A stretch of 64,000 nucleotides of DNA from Acidobacteriota bacterium. GTDB taxonomy: Bacteria > Acidobacteriota > UBA6911 > RPQK01 > DATIPO01. The stretch spans positions 114,955 to 178,954 of the forward strand of contig DATIPQ010000005.1 in assembly GCA_035471785.1 (NCBI GenBank). The letters run 5' to 3'. The notes under the pieces are model-generated. The model had not been told where the DNA came from, did not search any database, and was given only the letters and a program-made list of their open reading frames with translations. Of the stretch, positions 53,442 to 61,353 are shown piece by piece (position 1 is the stretch's first letter; every line of letters starts with the position of its first letter). Position numbers and translations under genes: made by a program.

Positions 53442-54959
53442 CTACCTCGGATCATACCTTGAACCCAAAACAAAGGTGGCGAAAAAGAGCAGAAGCATCA
53501 GAAAAGCCAGGTAGCCGATGCCCAGGGTCAAAGCTACGCGGTCTGGCCCCAGGCCTGTACGAGCCCGGTCGAAAAGTTCCAGATTCGGAATCAGCGAAGG
53601 TTCGATTCTCTCTTCTTCTCCCAGGCGCAGAAAGAACTTGTCTGACAAGAAATAAGGGGACTCGGTGAGACGAGTATAAAAGCGATAGGCAGTCTCTTGC
53701 AGCCAGGCGTGGAATCCACTGACTGCGCCGGCGCCTGAACCGATTCCTTCAGCGGTGACGGTCGAGAGCAGGGCACTCGGCGAGAGCAATGCCGCGGCCC
53801 GCGTGAAGCGAATTTGCTCAATCATGCGCTGCCTTCGGTCCTGATAAAGGCTGCGCAGTTCGTTCACAATGCGATTTTGGCGTTTCAACATGTCGGGAAG
53901 GCCCGATTTCATTCTGCCTTGAAGAGCAGCGTCAGCCCGATCAAGCCAGAATTCGCCTTCGCGGGTTAGATGGAATTGCCAATTGTCGTGACGGAAGAGA
54001 AAGTACCGGCGCCCGGGCTTTTCAACGTCTTGGCGCCTGAAAACAAAAGTGGCTCCAGTGGCTTGCTTGATGAGGGCACTGTATTCGAGCAACAGGTCGG
54101 CGTGCAGCAGACGTTCATTCTGGGCGAGCACGCCGTTTGGCGGGGACGGCGCGGCCCAACCGGCTGCTTCCAGGCCGAGACTTGGTACAAGAACCATGCT
54201 CGCCATCCAGAAGGTCAGCAAGACAAACAGAGTATTGGCGGGTTTGTGCGTCACGAGCGAAGCCAACATCGCGATCTGCAGGTGAATGAGGCCATAAGCA
54301 GCAACAGCGGCGAAGAAAAACCAGAATCCGACCCAGTCCGAGGTCTGCATGGCACTTCGGATAGCGGGCGACGAGAGGAGGACTCCCAGACTGACGAGGA
54401 GCATGGTTGCCAGTGGCGCGGCGAGGGCGATCGACAAACCAGCCAGCTTCCCGGCAATAAGTTTCCACATTGGCAATGAGTTCGACATGACGATCTTCAA
54501 GGTCCCGCTCTCTTTCTCTCGCGAGAAGCATCCATAGGCGAATAGGAAAGGAACCAGACTGAAGAAGATGGCGCATAGGGTGGCCATATCGAAGGGCGGG
54601 AAAAAGTAGCCGAGCCACGATCCGTCTTCTCTTCGAGGCTGCATCCGGGGCGGGTCCAAGCGCGAGAAGGAGACCTGAAGACTGACTTGGTCCGTTATTC
54701 CTCGATTGAGGAAAGAAAGCGGCGGAGGCGGAACCGAAACCACCAAGGGAAAGCGGGCCAAGCCGGGAAGTCGGCTCACTTGGTCGGTCAGCGCAAGGCG
54801 ATCATGTAGAAAACGCCCCCGTTCTTCCTCTTGAATCTCAATTAAAACCAGAGCCGCAGGGAGAGCCGTAATCAATATGGCTAACACGGAGCCAAGCAAG
54901 AAAAAGTTCCTATACAGGACTTTGATTTCGTGAATCGCGATGTGGAAAATGAGCTTCAT
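53442..54959 (-). CDS. ABC-2 type permease, first gene of operon
   Basis: 505 residues from ATG 54959; the frame is open further upstream, but that part covers the promoter. Helix at about 15-38, soluble loop, membrane block (about 125-270, SREKESGTLKIVMSNSLPMWKLIAGKLAGL is the typical ABC-2 stretch), a second large extracytoplasmic region (about 280-470) and a last helix near the C-terminus. It is paralogous in layout to the next gene, so the transporter is probably a heterodimer of permeases with one ATPase. Confidence 0.8.
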   Translation of the reverse strand: MKLIFHIAIHEIKVLYRNFFLLGSVLAILITALPAALVLIEIQEEERGRFLHDRLALTDQVSRLPGLARFPLVVSVPPPPLSFLNRGITDQVSLQVSFSRLDPPRMQPRREDGSWLGYFFPPFDMATLCAIFFSLVPFLFAYGCFSREKESGTLKIVMSNSLPMWKLIAGKLAGLSIALAAPLATMLLVSLGVLLSSPAIRSAMQTSDWVGFWFFFAAVAAYGLIHLQIAMLASLVTHKPANTLFVLLTFWMASMVLVPSLGLEAAGWAAPSPPNGVLAQNERLLHADLLLEYSALIKQATGATFVFRRQDVEKPGRRYFLFRHDNWQFHLTREGEFWLDRADAALQGRMKSGLPDMLKRQNRIVNELRSLYQDRRQRMIEQIRFTRAAALLSPSALLSTVTAEGIGSGAGAVSGFHAWLQETAYRFYTRLTESPYFLSDKFFLRLGEEERIEPSLIPNLELFDRARTGLGPDRVALTLGIGYLAFLMLLLFFATFVLGSRYDPR

Positions 54960-55007
54960 TCCAGACTCTCGACGGCCATCCTGGACCCCTGTTCCACGGG
55001 TCTGGCA

Positions 55008-55036
55008 ATTTAAGGACAGGCTAGCAAATTTGTCAA
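55008..55036 (-). promoter_or_regulatory. Promoter of the ABC-2 operon
   Basis: Minus strand: perfect TTGACA, a 17-base spacer, then TTAAAT, ending about 49 bases before the first permease start. Confidence 0.5.
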
Positions 55037-55072
55037 GAGCATGGCGGCTGAGAAGTACCTGACCATTGCCTC

Positions 55073-55145
55073 TCGTCAGTCCCAGCCGCCAAAGACTATG
55101 GAGCAGCAGGTCGTCCCCCGCCGGGTGGGAGGCGCATCCTTGCGG
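55073..55145 (+). repeat. 85-bp repeat family, partial copy
   Basis: Matches the repeat at 59001-59085 and 61261-61345 through CCCAGCCGCC and GGTGGGAGGCGCATCC, but the last part is replaced by the inverted repeat at 55151. The 298-base spacer here holds this repeat, that arm and two promoters. Confidence 0.6.
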
Positions 55146-55150
55146 CCCTC

Positions 55151-55172
55151 CTTCGCCAAGGCTATGGAGGGC
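55151..55172. repeat. Left arm of 22-bp inverted repeat around the HTH-ADOP gene
   Basis: Begins CTTCGCCAAG and ends GGAGGGC. An inverse match with two mismatches lies just after the gene's stop, at 57974-57995. The same text family occurs as a dispersed spacer repeat in several phyla, so insertion boundaries are not proven. Confidence 0.45.
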
Positions 55173-55211
55173 TGGCAGTGAACACCTCGAAACACTTAAT
55201 CGAGACGCCAC

Positions 55212-55242
55212 TTGAGTTTTCGGTCTGAAGGCGGGATATACT
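55212..55242 (+). promoter_or_regulatory. Candidate promoter of the HTH-ADOP gene
   Basis: TTGAGT, a 19-base spacer, then TATACT. The -10 ends 15 bases before the ATG, so the leader would be only a few bases long. Confidence 0.4.
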
Positions 55243-55257
55243 CTTGGGCGGACGTCC

Positions 55258-57963
55258 ATGAGAGTCAGACTTAGGCATCGAAAATTGGCGCAGGTGCTGG
55301 AAAAGAGCCGCATCAGCCAGAACGCCTGGGCGCTTCGCATGGGGATCAGCCGGGGGCACTTGTCCAACCTGGTCAAGGGCCGCCACCGCTATCCCGAAGG
55401 CGACACCCGGCGCAAGCTGCTGCGCGCCACGGGGCTCGAATTCCAGGAGCTGTTCGCCGTCGAGAACGTCAACCGGCGCGGCTTCGGACTGGCCGCTCCC
55501 AGACAACGAGGAAACATCATGGACTCCTGGATGCAAGATCTCCGCTTCGCCCTGCGCAGCCTGCTGCGCAGCCCGGGATTCAGCGTCGTGGCCCTGCTCA
55601 CGCTGGCCCTGGGACTGGGCGCCAACACCGCCATCTTCAGCGCCGTCGAGGCCGTCTTGCTGCAACCGCTGCCCTTCAGCCAGGCCGAACGGGTGGTGAC
55701 GCTGTGGCAGGACCAGTCCAAACAGGGCGAGCCCAAGGAGTTCGTCTCCCCCGCCAACTTCGTGGACTGGCGGCGCATGGCCACCTCCTTCCAGCATTTG
55801 GCTGCCATCGAGCCCTACGGCGTCGATTACCTGGACGGCGAGTTTCCCCAGTCCTTTTCGGCGGCCCAGGTCAGCGAAGGGTTTTTCCAGGTGCTCTCTA
55901 CACGGCCCCTGGCGGGACGGCTCTTCCAGTCCGACGACTATCGGGAAGGGGCGCCCCAGGTCGTCATCCTGGCCGAAGCCGTCTGGAAGGGGGCTTTCGC
56001 CGCTGACCCCTCGATCGTAGGCTCCGCGCTGCGCTTTGATGGAGAGTCTTACCAGGTGGTGGGAGTTTTGCCCGCCGACTTTCAGCCGCGGGTGCTGGGA
56101 CGTGAGTGGGGGGTGTGGATGGTGCGTCCGGAAAAAGAAGCCGACTTGCGCATGCGCAGATCCACCTACCTGGGGGCCGTCGGACGCCTGCGCCAGGACG
56201 TCAGCCTTTCCCAGGCCCAATCCGAAATGGACGCCATCGCAGCCCGGCTGGCCGAGCAGTATCCCCGCTCCAACACCGACGTGGGAATTCGCCTGGAGCC
56301 GATCAGCGATCACCTGCTGGGGCCCAGCCGTCCCCTGCTGTGGCTGCTGCTGGCCGCGGTGGGATGCGTGCTGCTCATCGCCTGTTCCAACATCGCCGGA
56401 CTGATGCTGGTGCGTCACCATTCCCGCCGCCGCACGCTGGCTCTGCGCGGCGTGCTGGGGGCCGGACGCAGCCGCATTCTGCACCAGCTTTCGCTGGAAA
56501 GCCTGCTGCTGGCGATCAGCGGGGGATTGCTGGGCTGCCTCATGGCCCGCTGGATGCTGGGGGCCTTGATCGCCGTCACCCCCTCGGACGTCCCCCGCCT
56601 CGATCAAGCCGCTATCCGTCCCTCGGTGCTGCTCTTCGGCCTGGGACTGACGCTTCTGGCGGCTTTGCTCTTCGGCGCCTGGCCGGCCCTGCGCGCCTCC
56701 CGGGTGGACTTCCGCGAAGCCCTGCAGGAAGCCGGCGGAACCGCCACCGAGTCCGCCGCACGCCTGCGCGGACGCGCTCTACTGGTCACCGCCCAGGTGG
56801 CCCTGGCCTGCGTCCTTCTGGTGAGCGCCGGACTGCTGCTGCGCAGCTTCAGCGCACTGATCCAGCTCGATCCAGGATTCGGAATCGAGCGCATTACGGC
56901 CCTGCAGATCTTTCCCACCGACCGCTACGACACGACGGCCAAGCGCGTCGCCTACTACCGCCAGAGCATCGAGGCCTTTCAGGCCTTGCCCCAGGTGGAA
57001 GCGGCGGGCCTGGTTTCCTCCCTGCCTCTCAGTCAGGGACGCCTGGTTCCTCATTTCATCGATCCCGGCGTGGCCAAGGCCGGGAGTCCGCCCGAGGAAC
57101 TCGGCGACGCCCCCACGGCCCTCATGACGGCGGCCTCACCGGGCTACTTCGAGACCATGGGCATCCGGCTGCTCAAAGGACGCCTCTTCTCCTACCGGGA
57201 CAGCGAGGGAGACATCCCGGCGCTCATTAACGAAACGATGACCCGCCGCCACTTCGGGGACGGAGAAGCGCTGGGCCAGCGCCTCGACGTGGGTTACGGC
57301 CAGGGATTTACCATGCAAGTCGTGGGTATCGTGGCCGATGCGCGGCAGACGTCGCTGGACGCGCCGGCCCGCGCCGAGTTCTACCTGCCCATCCACCGCT
57401 TCCCCTCCTACGCCGTGACCTACGTGGTGCGGGGACGGGAGAGCGAGACGGGTCTCAGCGAAGCCGCGCTGCTACCCAGCGTCCAGCGCGCCATCTGGGC
57501 TATCAACCCGGCTCAGACCATCTACGCCAGCGCGGACATGAGCGAGCTTTACGCTGCCTCGACGGCCGTGCGCCGCTTCGCCCTCCAACTGGTGGCTGGA
57601 TTCTCGGCGGCGGCGCTAGGACTGGCCTTGCTGGGGCTTTACGCGGTGCTCAGCTTCAGCGTCCGCCGCGGACGCCGCGAGATCGGCATCCGCCGCGCCT
57701 TGGGAGCGACCTCCTCCTCCATCCTGGCCGGCGTCCTGCGCCGCTCGCTCTCCATGACCCTGGGGGGGCTTGTGATGGGCTTGGCCGCCGCCCTGCTCTT
57801 GACCCGCTACCTGCAAACGCTGCTCTACCAGGTGACGCCCACCGACCCCGCCACCTTCGTCTTCATCGCCTTGCTTATCCTTCTCTGCTCCCTGGCGGCG
57901 GCCCTAATCCCCGCCCTGCGCGCCACCCGAGCCGACCCATTACGCGCTCTGAGAGCGGACTAA
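55258..57963 (+). CDS. XRE-type HTH fused to ADOP-type ABC permease
   Basis: 901 residues. Residues 1-70 form a Cro/CI-type helix-turn-helix (ISQNAWALRMGISRGHLSNL, about 19-38). From M88 (MDSWMQDLRFALRSLLRSPG) runs a full ADOP permease: membrane helix, MacB-like periplasmic domain (about 130-330), FtsX domain (about 350-480), a second periplasmic domain and a C-terminal FtsX domain (about 770-895) ending DPLRALRAD. ADOPs normally begin with other prefix domains, so the HTH is unusual. A GAGG seven bases before the M88 codon could also start the permease alone. No ATPase gene is adjacent, as expected for 'orphan' permeases. Confidence 0.88.
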   Translation: MRVRLRHRKLAQVLEKSRISQNAWALRMGISRGHLSNLVKGRHRYPEGDTRRKLLRATGLEFQELFAVENVNRRGFGLAAPRQRGNIMDSWMQDLRFALRSLLRSPGFSVVALLTLALGLGANTAIFSAVEAVLLQPLPFSQAERVVTLWQDQSKQGEPKEFVSPANFVDWRRMATSFQHLAAIEPYGVDYLDGEFPQSFSAAQVSEGFFQVLSTRPLAGRLFQSDDYREGAPQVVILAEAVWKGAFAADPSIVGSALRFDGESYQVVGVLPADFQPRVLGREWGVWMVRPEKEADLRMRRSTYLGAVGRLRQDVSLSQAQSEMDAIAARLAEQYPRSNTDVGIRLEPISDHLLGPSRPLLWLLLAAVGCVLLIACSNIAGLMLVRHHSRRRTLALRGVLGAGRSRILHQLSLESLLLAISGGLLGCLMARWMLGALIAVTPSDVPRLDQAAIRPSVLLFGLGLTLLAALLFGAWPALRASRVDFREALQEAGGTATESAARLRGRALLVTAQVALACVLLVSAGLLLRSFSALIQLDPGFGIERITALQIFPTDRYDTTAKRVAYYRQSIEAFQALPQVEAAGLVSSLPLSQGRLVPHFIDPGVAKAGSPPEELGDAPTALMTAASPGYFETMGIRLLKGRLFSYRDSEGDIPALINETMTRRHFGDGEALGQRLDVGYGQGFTMQVVGIVADARQTSLDAPARAEFYLPIHRFPSYAVTYVVRGRESETGLSEAALLPSVQRAIWAINPAQTIYASADMSELYAASTAVRRFALQLVAGFSAAALGLALLGLYAVLSFSVRRGRREIGIRRALGATSSSILAGVLRRSLSMTLGGLVMGLAAALLLTRYLQTLLYQVTPTDPATFVFIALLILLCSLAAALIPALRATRADPLRALRAD

Positions 57964-57973
57964 TTAAGGGCCT

Positions 57974-57995
57974 GCCCTCCATAGCTTTAGCGAAG
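57974..57995. repeat. Right arm of 22-bp inverted repeat
   Basis: Inverse match (20 of 22) to 55151-55172, beginning 11 bases after the HTH-ADOP stop codon. The spacer to the TfoX-like gene (448 bases) holds this arm and a peptidase-like relic only. Confidence 0.45.
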
Positions 57996-58088
57996 AAAGG
58001 CCAGGCTGATCAGAAAGGGAATGAACATGCAGCAGCTATGCATCTCTGCGCGTGCGACCCCTCCTCGCCGCGGTCCTCGCTCTGCTGT

Positions 58089-58245
58089 CTGGCCTACCTC
58101 CACCAGGCCTACGGCAAGGAATCGGTCATGAAACTGGCCTACTGCGGCAAACCTCACAGCCTGGCTCTCTACCAGGAGATCTTCGGCAAGGACTTCGAAA
58201 CGCTCGAGTCCGAGTGGAAGTCCCATTGCTCGAGCGCTAGCAAGC
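58089..58245 (+). pseudogene. Relic resembling the end of a peptidase-MA-type protein
   Basis: An in-frame stretch of about 50 codons reads AYLHQAYGKESVMKLAYC, then SLALYQEIFGKDFETLESEW. This 'F..YL...YG......F..GK....E.EW' pattern closes gluzincin-like peptidase-MA domains. The catalytic HExxH part is missing and the text upstream is unrelated. Translation continues into low-complexity Pro/Ser before any stop. Probably a fragment left by rearrangement. Confidence 0.35.
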
Positions 58246-58411
58246 CCAATCCGACGCCGACCAGCAGTCCCGGGCCTACCGCACCTAGGCCCCCGTTGCC
58301 TACTTTAAGATCTGCCGTCCAGGGATGGATTTCTGATCGACCACAGGCGCTAAACGGGCTACGCTCTTGGCACTCGGGTGCGTCATGCGGGCCCGTCCAA
58401 GGAGAGTCCAA

Positions 58412-58744
58412 ATGCCCTATGATCAACGGCTGGCCGAGCGGGTGCGCTGGTTTCTCAGAGAGCGTCCTGGCGTCAGCGAACGCAAGATGTTCGGAGGCCT
58501 CTGCTTTATGGTCAACGGACATATGTGCTGCGGTGTGGCGGGTGAAGACCTTGTGTTGCGGTTAGGCGAGGAACGGGCGGCCGAAGCTCTTGAGCGGCCT
58601 CATGCCCGGCCCCTGGACTTCACGGGGCGTCCTATGAAGAGCATGATCTATGTTTCTTTGGCGGGGCTGGGGAATGAAGAGTCGCTTGGCGGGTGGCTTG
58701 AGCAGGCGCTGGCGTTTGTGGGAACTCTGCCATCCAAGGGATAA
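58412..58744 (+). CDS. TfoX/Sxy N-terminal-domain protein
   Basis: 110 residues, a stand-alone TfoX_N domain. The family core is visible: RVRWFLRERPGVSERKMFGGLCFMVNGHMCCGV (about 9-41) and the later RPMKSMIYV. AAGGAGAG precedes the ATG with good spacing; an in-frame ATG 45 bases upstream lacks a site. In gamma-proteobacteria Sxy promotes competence genes, but short TfoX_N proteins elsewhere have no settled function. It lies between a gene relic and a repeat block and is probably transcribed alone. Confidence 0.82.
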   Translation: MPYDQRLAERVRWFLRERPGVSERKMFGGLCFMVNGHMCCGVAGEDLVLRLGEERAAEALERPHARPLDFTGRPMKSMIYVSLAGLGNEESLGGWLEQALAFVGTLPSKG

Positions 58745-58765
58745 TTCGCCACGTTGGTCCGTTCC

Positions 58766-59085
58766 CTCCATCGCCGCAAGGATGCGCCTCCCACCAGGCT
58801 TGCTACAACCTGCTTCTTCATGTTTTTCGGCGGCTGGGACTGGCGAGACGACCCTCCTATCCCCATCTCCACTCGGGGCTGCGCATCCTTGCGGCGATGA
58901 AGGTAACGCACGGGACAGCAACCTACTGCCCCCGGCGTCGTAAAACAGCTCCACAACTTCAACCACCCATTCCCAGCCCCCGGCTGGGGATAGTGCTGAG
59001 CGTCTGGTCAGTTCCAGCCGCCGAAGACTATGGAGCAGCAGGTTGTGCCAAGCCTGGTGGGAGGCGCATCCTTGCGGCGATGGAG
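58766..59085. repeat. Composite repeat, left copy
   Basis: Three parts: an 85-bp repeat (58766-58850), a central part with a short partial repeat (58877-58903) and a relic of the neighbouring gene's 3' end (about 58922-58980, minus strand), and the 85-bp repeat again in inverted orientation (59001-59085). The same parts in the same order and direction recur at 61006-61345, on the other side of the nuclease gene. The 362-base spacer contains nothing else. Confidence 0.75.
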
Positions 59086-59106
59086 GCGGTGGAGCAAAAG
59101 GGCAAG

Positions 59107-60897
59107 CTACTGCCCGCCATCGTAAAACAGCTCAACAAACTCAAACACCCAATTGCCAGCCCCCAACGCGTCTGAAAACTCGGTGATGACCAGCCGCCCC
59201 GTCCCCGCCCGGCTGCCGACGTAGCGTCCGGGCGTAGCGTCCCCGGCGGGATTGGAGAAGCGGTCAAAGTCAGTGCCGTCGGTGGACTGCAACTGGAAGC
59301 TGTGATTGGCGGGCGTCGCGCCCGAGGGCACGAATCCGCCCACAGGATCGCCTTGTTCGTCCAACAGGCGAAAGCGCTCGTCGCCATTGATGAGCGGAAA
59401 TCCGTCTCCTCCGCCCACCTCATGACCGTTGAGATAAACCACGCCCGAGGGCAGGGGGCCCCAATAAGACTCAAACTCCTGGCGGCTGGCCTTGCGTCCG
59501 ATGACCAGGATGGCCCCCGCGGACAACTTGGCGCCCTCGGGAAGGGTCAGCGCCGCGCTGGTGCCGCTTTGCTCCACCGTCCATCCCGAAAGGTCGAGAT
59601 CCTGGCCCCCGGGCGGAGGCGAATCGTCGTCGGTTTCACCGCGCAGGTCGATGCGCAGGGCGGCTGGCTGCGAGTCGCTTTCCAGCACCAGTTGGGCCGA
59701 ACGCACCTCTCCGTCGTTGGATGACGGGTTCCAGGTCACCATCAGCGTCGCGCCGTCACCGATGGGTCCGGTGGAAGGGCTTTGCAGCGCGAATTCCCCG
59801 GCGTGCTCTCCCTCCACCGAGGCGGCCGTCAGCCGCACCTCTCCTGCGTCGCCGTCCTCTCCCAGCAGCCTCAGGGTCAAGGACCCGTCGGCGAAGGGAC
59901 CGTCGCCGGCATCGCGCAGCCCGAAGTCGATCTCGCGGGGGTCGCTGACGCTCCAGCGGTCCTGGCCTCCTCCGGGGCTGTCCGCCGGCAGCAGGAAGTC
60001 GCGGATCACCGCCATATGCTGGAACTGCAGGAACGGTTCGGGATTGCTTCCCCCGCAGTTAAAGGCCTGCACGGGAGGAAAATGGGTGTCGTGCTGGCTC
60101 TGGCTGTAGCGCGAGGGATCGAAGACGAATCCGTCGGGAAATGACTCGCCGCCCGCTTCCACGGTGACTTCCAGGACGTCCAGGTCAGAGTCGGCCAGAA
60201 CCCAGTCGTAGGGCTTGTTGCGGTTGCAGTTGGTGTCGCCGTCGTTGTCGGCGTCCTGGGGGAAGGGAGCCGCGATGACCACGTGGCTGCTCAACTGCTG
60301 CAGGAAGGGTTCACTGCGGTTTTGGGCGTTGAAGTCTCCGCCGATCACCAGGTAGTCGCCCGCCGGGACGGGGTGGTCGCGGATGGCTTCGGCCAAGGCC
60401 CGGGCCTCGTTGCTGCGGCGCGTGCGCTCCTCGCCGGAGCCGCCGGCTTTGAGATGAACGCTGACGGCCCATAGATCGGTGTTGCCGGGGAGATCGATTC
60501 TGGCGTAGACGAAGTCGCGGTTGGACATGAAGGGGTCGTCCCACTCGTCGCATTCGCTGATGGGCCAGCGGCTGATCACTCCGTTGGGGATGGGGGAAGA
60601 TCCGCTGGCGGCCTCGCGGCAGAAGTGATATTCGCTGCCGAAGACCCGGTCGACCCAGGCTCGCAGGGCGCTCTGGCTGTCGCTTCCCTCCAGGTTGAAT
60701 TCTTGTATCAGCACCACGTCGGGCTTGAGGGCCTTGAAGATATGCTCTCCTGGGCCGTCCTCGGGGTAGCTTTGATGCGGTCCGCTGGAGGTATTGGCCG
60801 CCATGATCCGCACCCGCACCCCGTCCTGCCCCAGCAGGGGAGCGCATGACAAGAAGACAATCGCAAAGGTGGAAGTAATCCAGTTAAAACGACCCAC
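59107..60897 (-). CDS. Secreted endonuclease/exonuclease/phosphatase + lamin-tail protein
   Basis: 596 residues with a signal peptide (about 8-23, ending LLGQ). The EEP-fold domain (about 26-310) has the expected series: QEFN (metal Glu), VSVHLKAGGSG, GGDFNAQN, NKPYDWVL and the closing QHDTHFPP. An Ig-like 'choice of anchor' domain follows (about 335-440), then a lamin-tail-type domain (about 455-596) ending FVELFYDGGQ. It probably cleaves extracellular DNA or phosphoesters. The 3' end is echoed in the repeats on both sides (relic readings such as FAELSYDAGQ-stop), so this gene has taken part in repeated duplication or loss at this spot. Confidence 0.82.
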   Translation of the reverse strand: MGRFNWITSTFAIVFLSCAPLLGQDGVRVRIMAANTSSGPHQSYPEDGPGEHIFKALKPDVVLIQEFNLEGSDSQSALRAWVDRVFGSEYHFCREAASGSSPIPNGVISRWPISECDEWDDPFMSNRDFVYARIDLPGNTDLWAVSVHLKAGGSGEERTRRSNEARALAEAIRDHPVPAGDYLVIGGDFNAQNRSEPFLQQLSSHVVIAAPFPQDADNDGDTNCNRNKPYDWVLADSDLDVLEVTVEAGGESFPDGFVFDPSRYSQSQHDTHFPPVQAFNCGGSNPEPFLQFQHMAVIRDFLLPADSPGGGQDRWSVSDPREIDFGLRDAGDGPFADGSLTLRLLGEDGDAGEVRLTAASVEGEHAGEFALQSPSTGPIGDGATLMVTWNPSSNDGEVRSAQLVLESDSQPAALRIDLRGETDDDSPPPGGQDLDLSGWTVEQSGTSAALTLPEGAKLSAGAILVIGRKASRQEFESYWGPLPSGVVYLNGHEVGGGDGFPLINGDERFRLLDEQGDPVGGFVPSGATPANHSFQLQSTDGTDFDRFSNPAGDATPGRYVGSRAGTGRLVITEFSDALGAGNWVFEFVELFYDGGQ

Positions 60898-61005
60898 GGC
60901 AACCTCCTCAGCATGGATATCGAGATGGACTTACCTGATTAACGAGGCAGAGGAGGCTTTTCTCTCAGGGAGCCGGTGGCGGCAGAGAGCTTTTTGGGGC
61001 ACTTC

Positions 61006-61345
61006 CTCCATCGCCGCAAGGATGCGCCTCCCACCAGGCTTGGCACAACCTGCTGCTCCATAGTCTTCGCCGGCTGGGACTGACGAAACGCTTCACCCAT
61101 CACCCGCCCCTTGGGGATTGGAGTAGTAGTGGCGAAGCCGGCGCATCCTTGCGGCGATGGAGGCAACCGGAAGGGACAGCAACCTACTGCCCGGCGTCGT
61201 AAGACAGCTCAGCGAATCCAAACACCCAATCCCCAGCCCCCGGCTGGGGACAGTGCGGAGCTTCTCGTACGTCCCAGCCGCCGAAGACTACGGAGCGGCA
61301 GGTTGTAGCAAGCCTGGTGGGAGGCGCATCCCTGCGGCGATGGAG
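61006..61345. repeat. Composite repeat, right copy
   Basis: 85-bp repeat (61006-61090), central part with a partial copy (about 61137-61163) and a gene 3'-end relic (about 61182-61240, reading VFGFAELSYDAGQ and stop on the minus strand), then the 85-bp repeat inverted (61261-61345). It is a direct copy of 58766-59085. The spacer between the nuclease start and the next gene (456 bases) consists mainly of this element. Confidence 0.75.
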
Positions 61346-61353
61346 GCAGTGCT

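Noticed and set aside
58562-58966. Minus-strand ORF starting MVEVVELFYDAGG as a real gene
   Set aside because: It begins inside the 3'-end relic and then runs through the 85-bp repeat and the antisense of the TfoX gene; it is a repeat-derived reading, not a protein.
58766-61345. Diversity-generating retroelement (template/variable repeat at the gene's 3' end)
   Set aside because: Differences between the 3'-end copies are not limited to adenines, relics carry frameshifts, and no reverse transcriptase gene is in the window.
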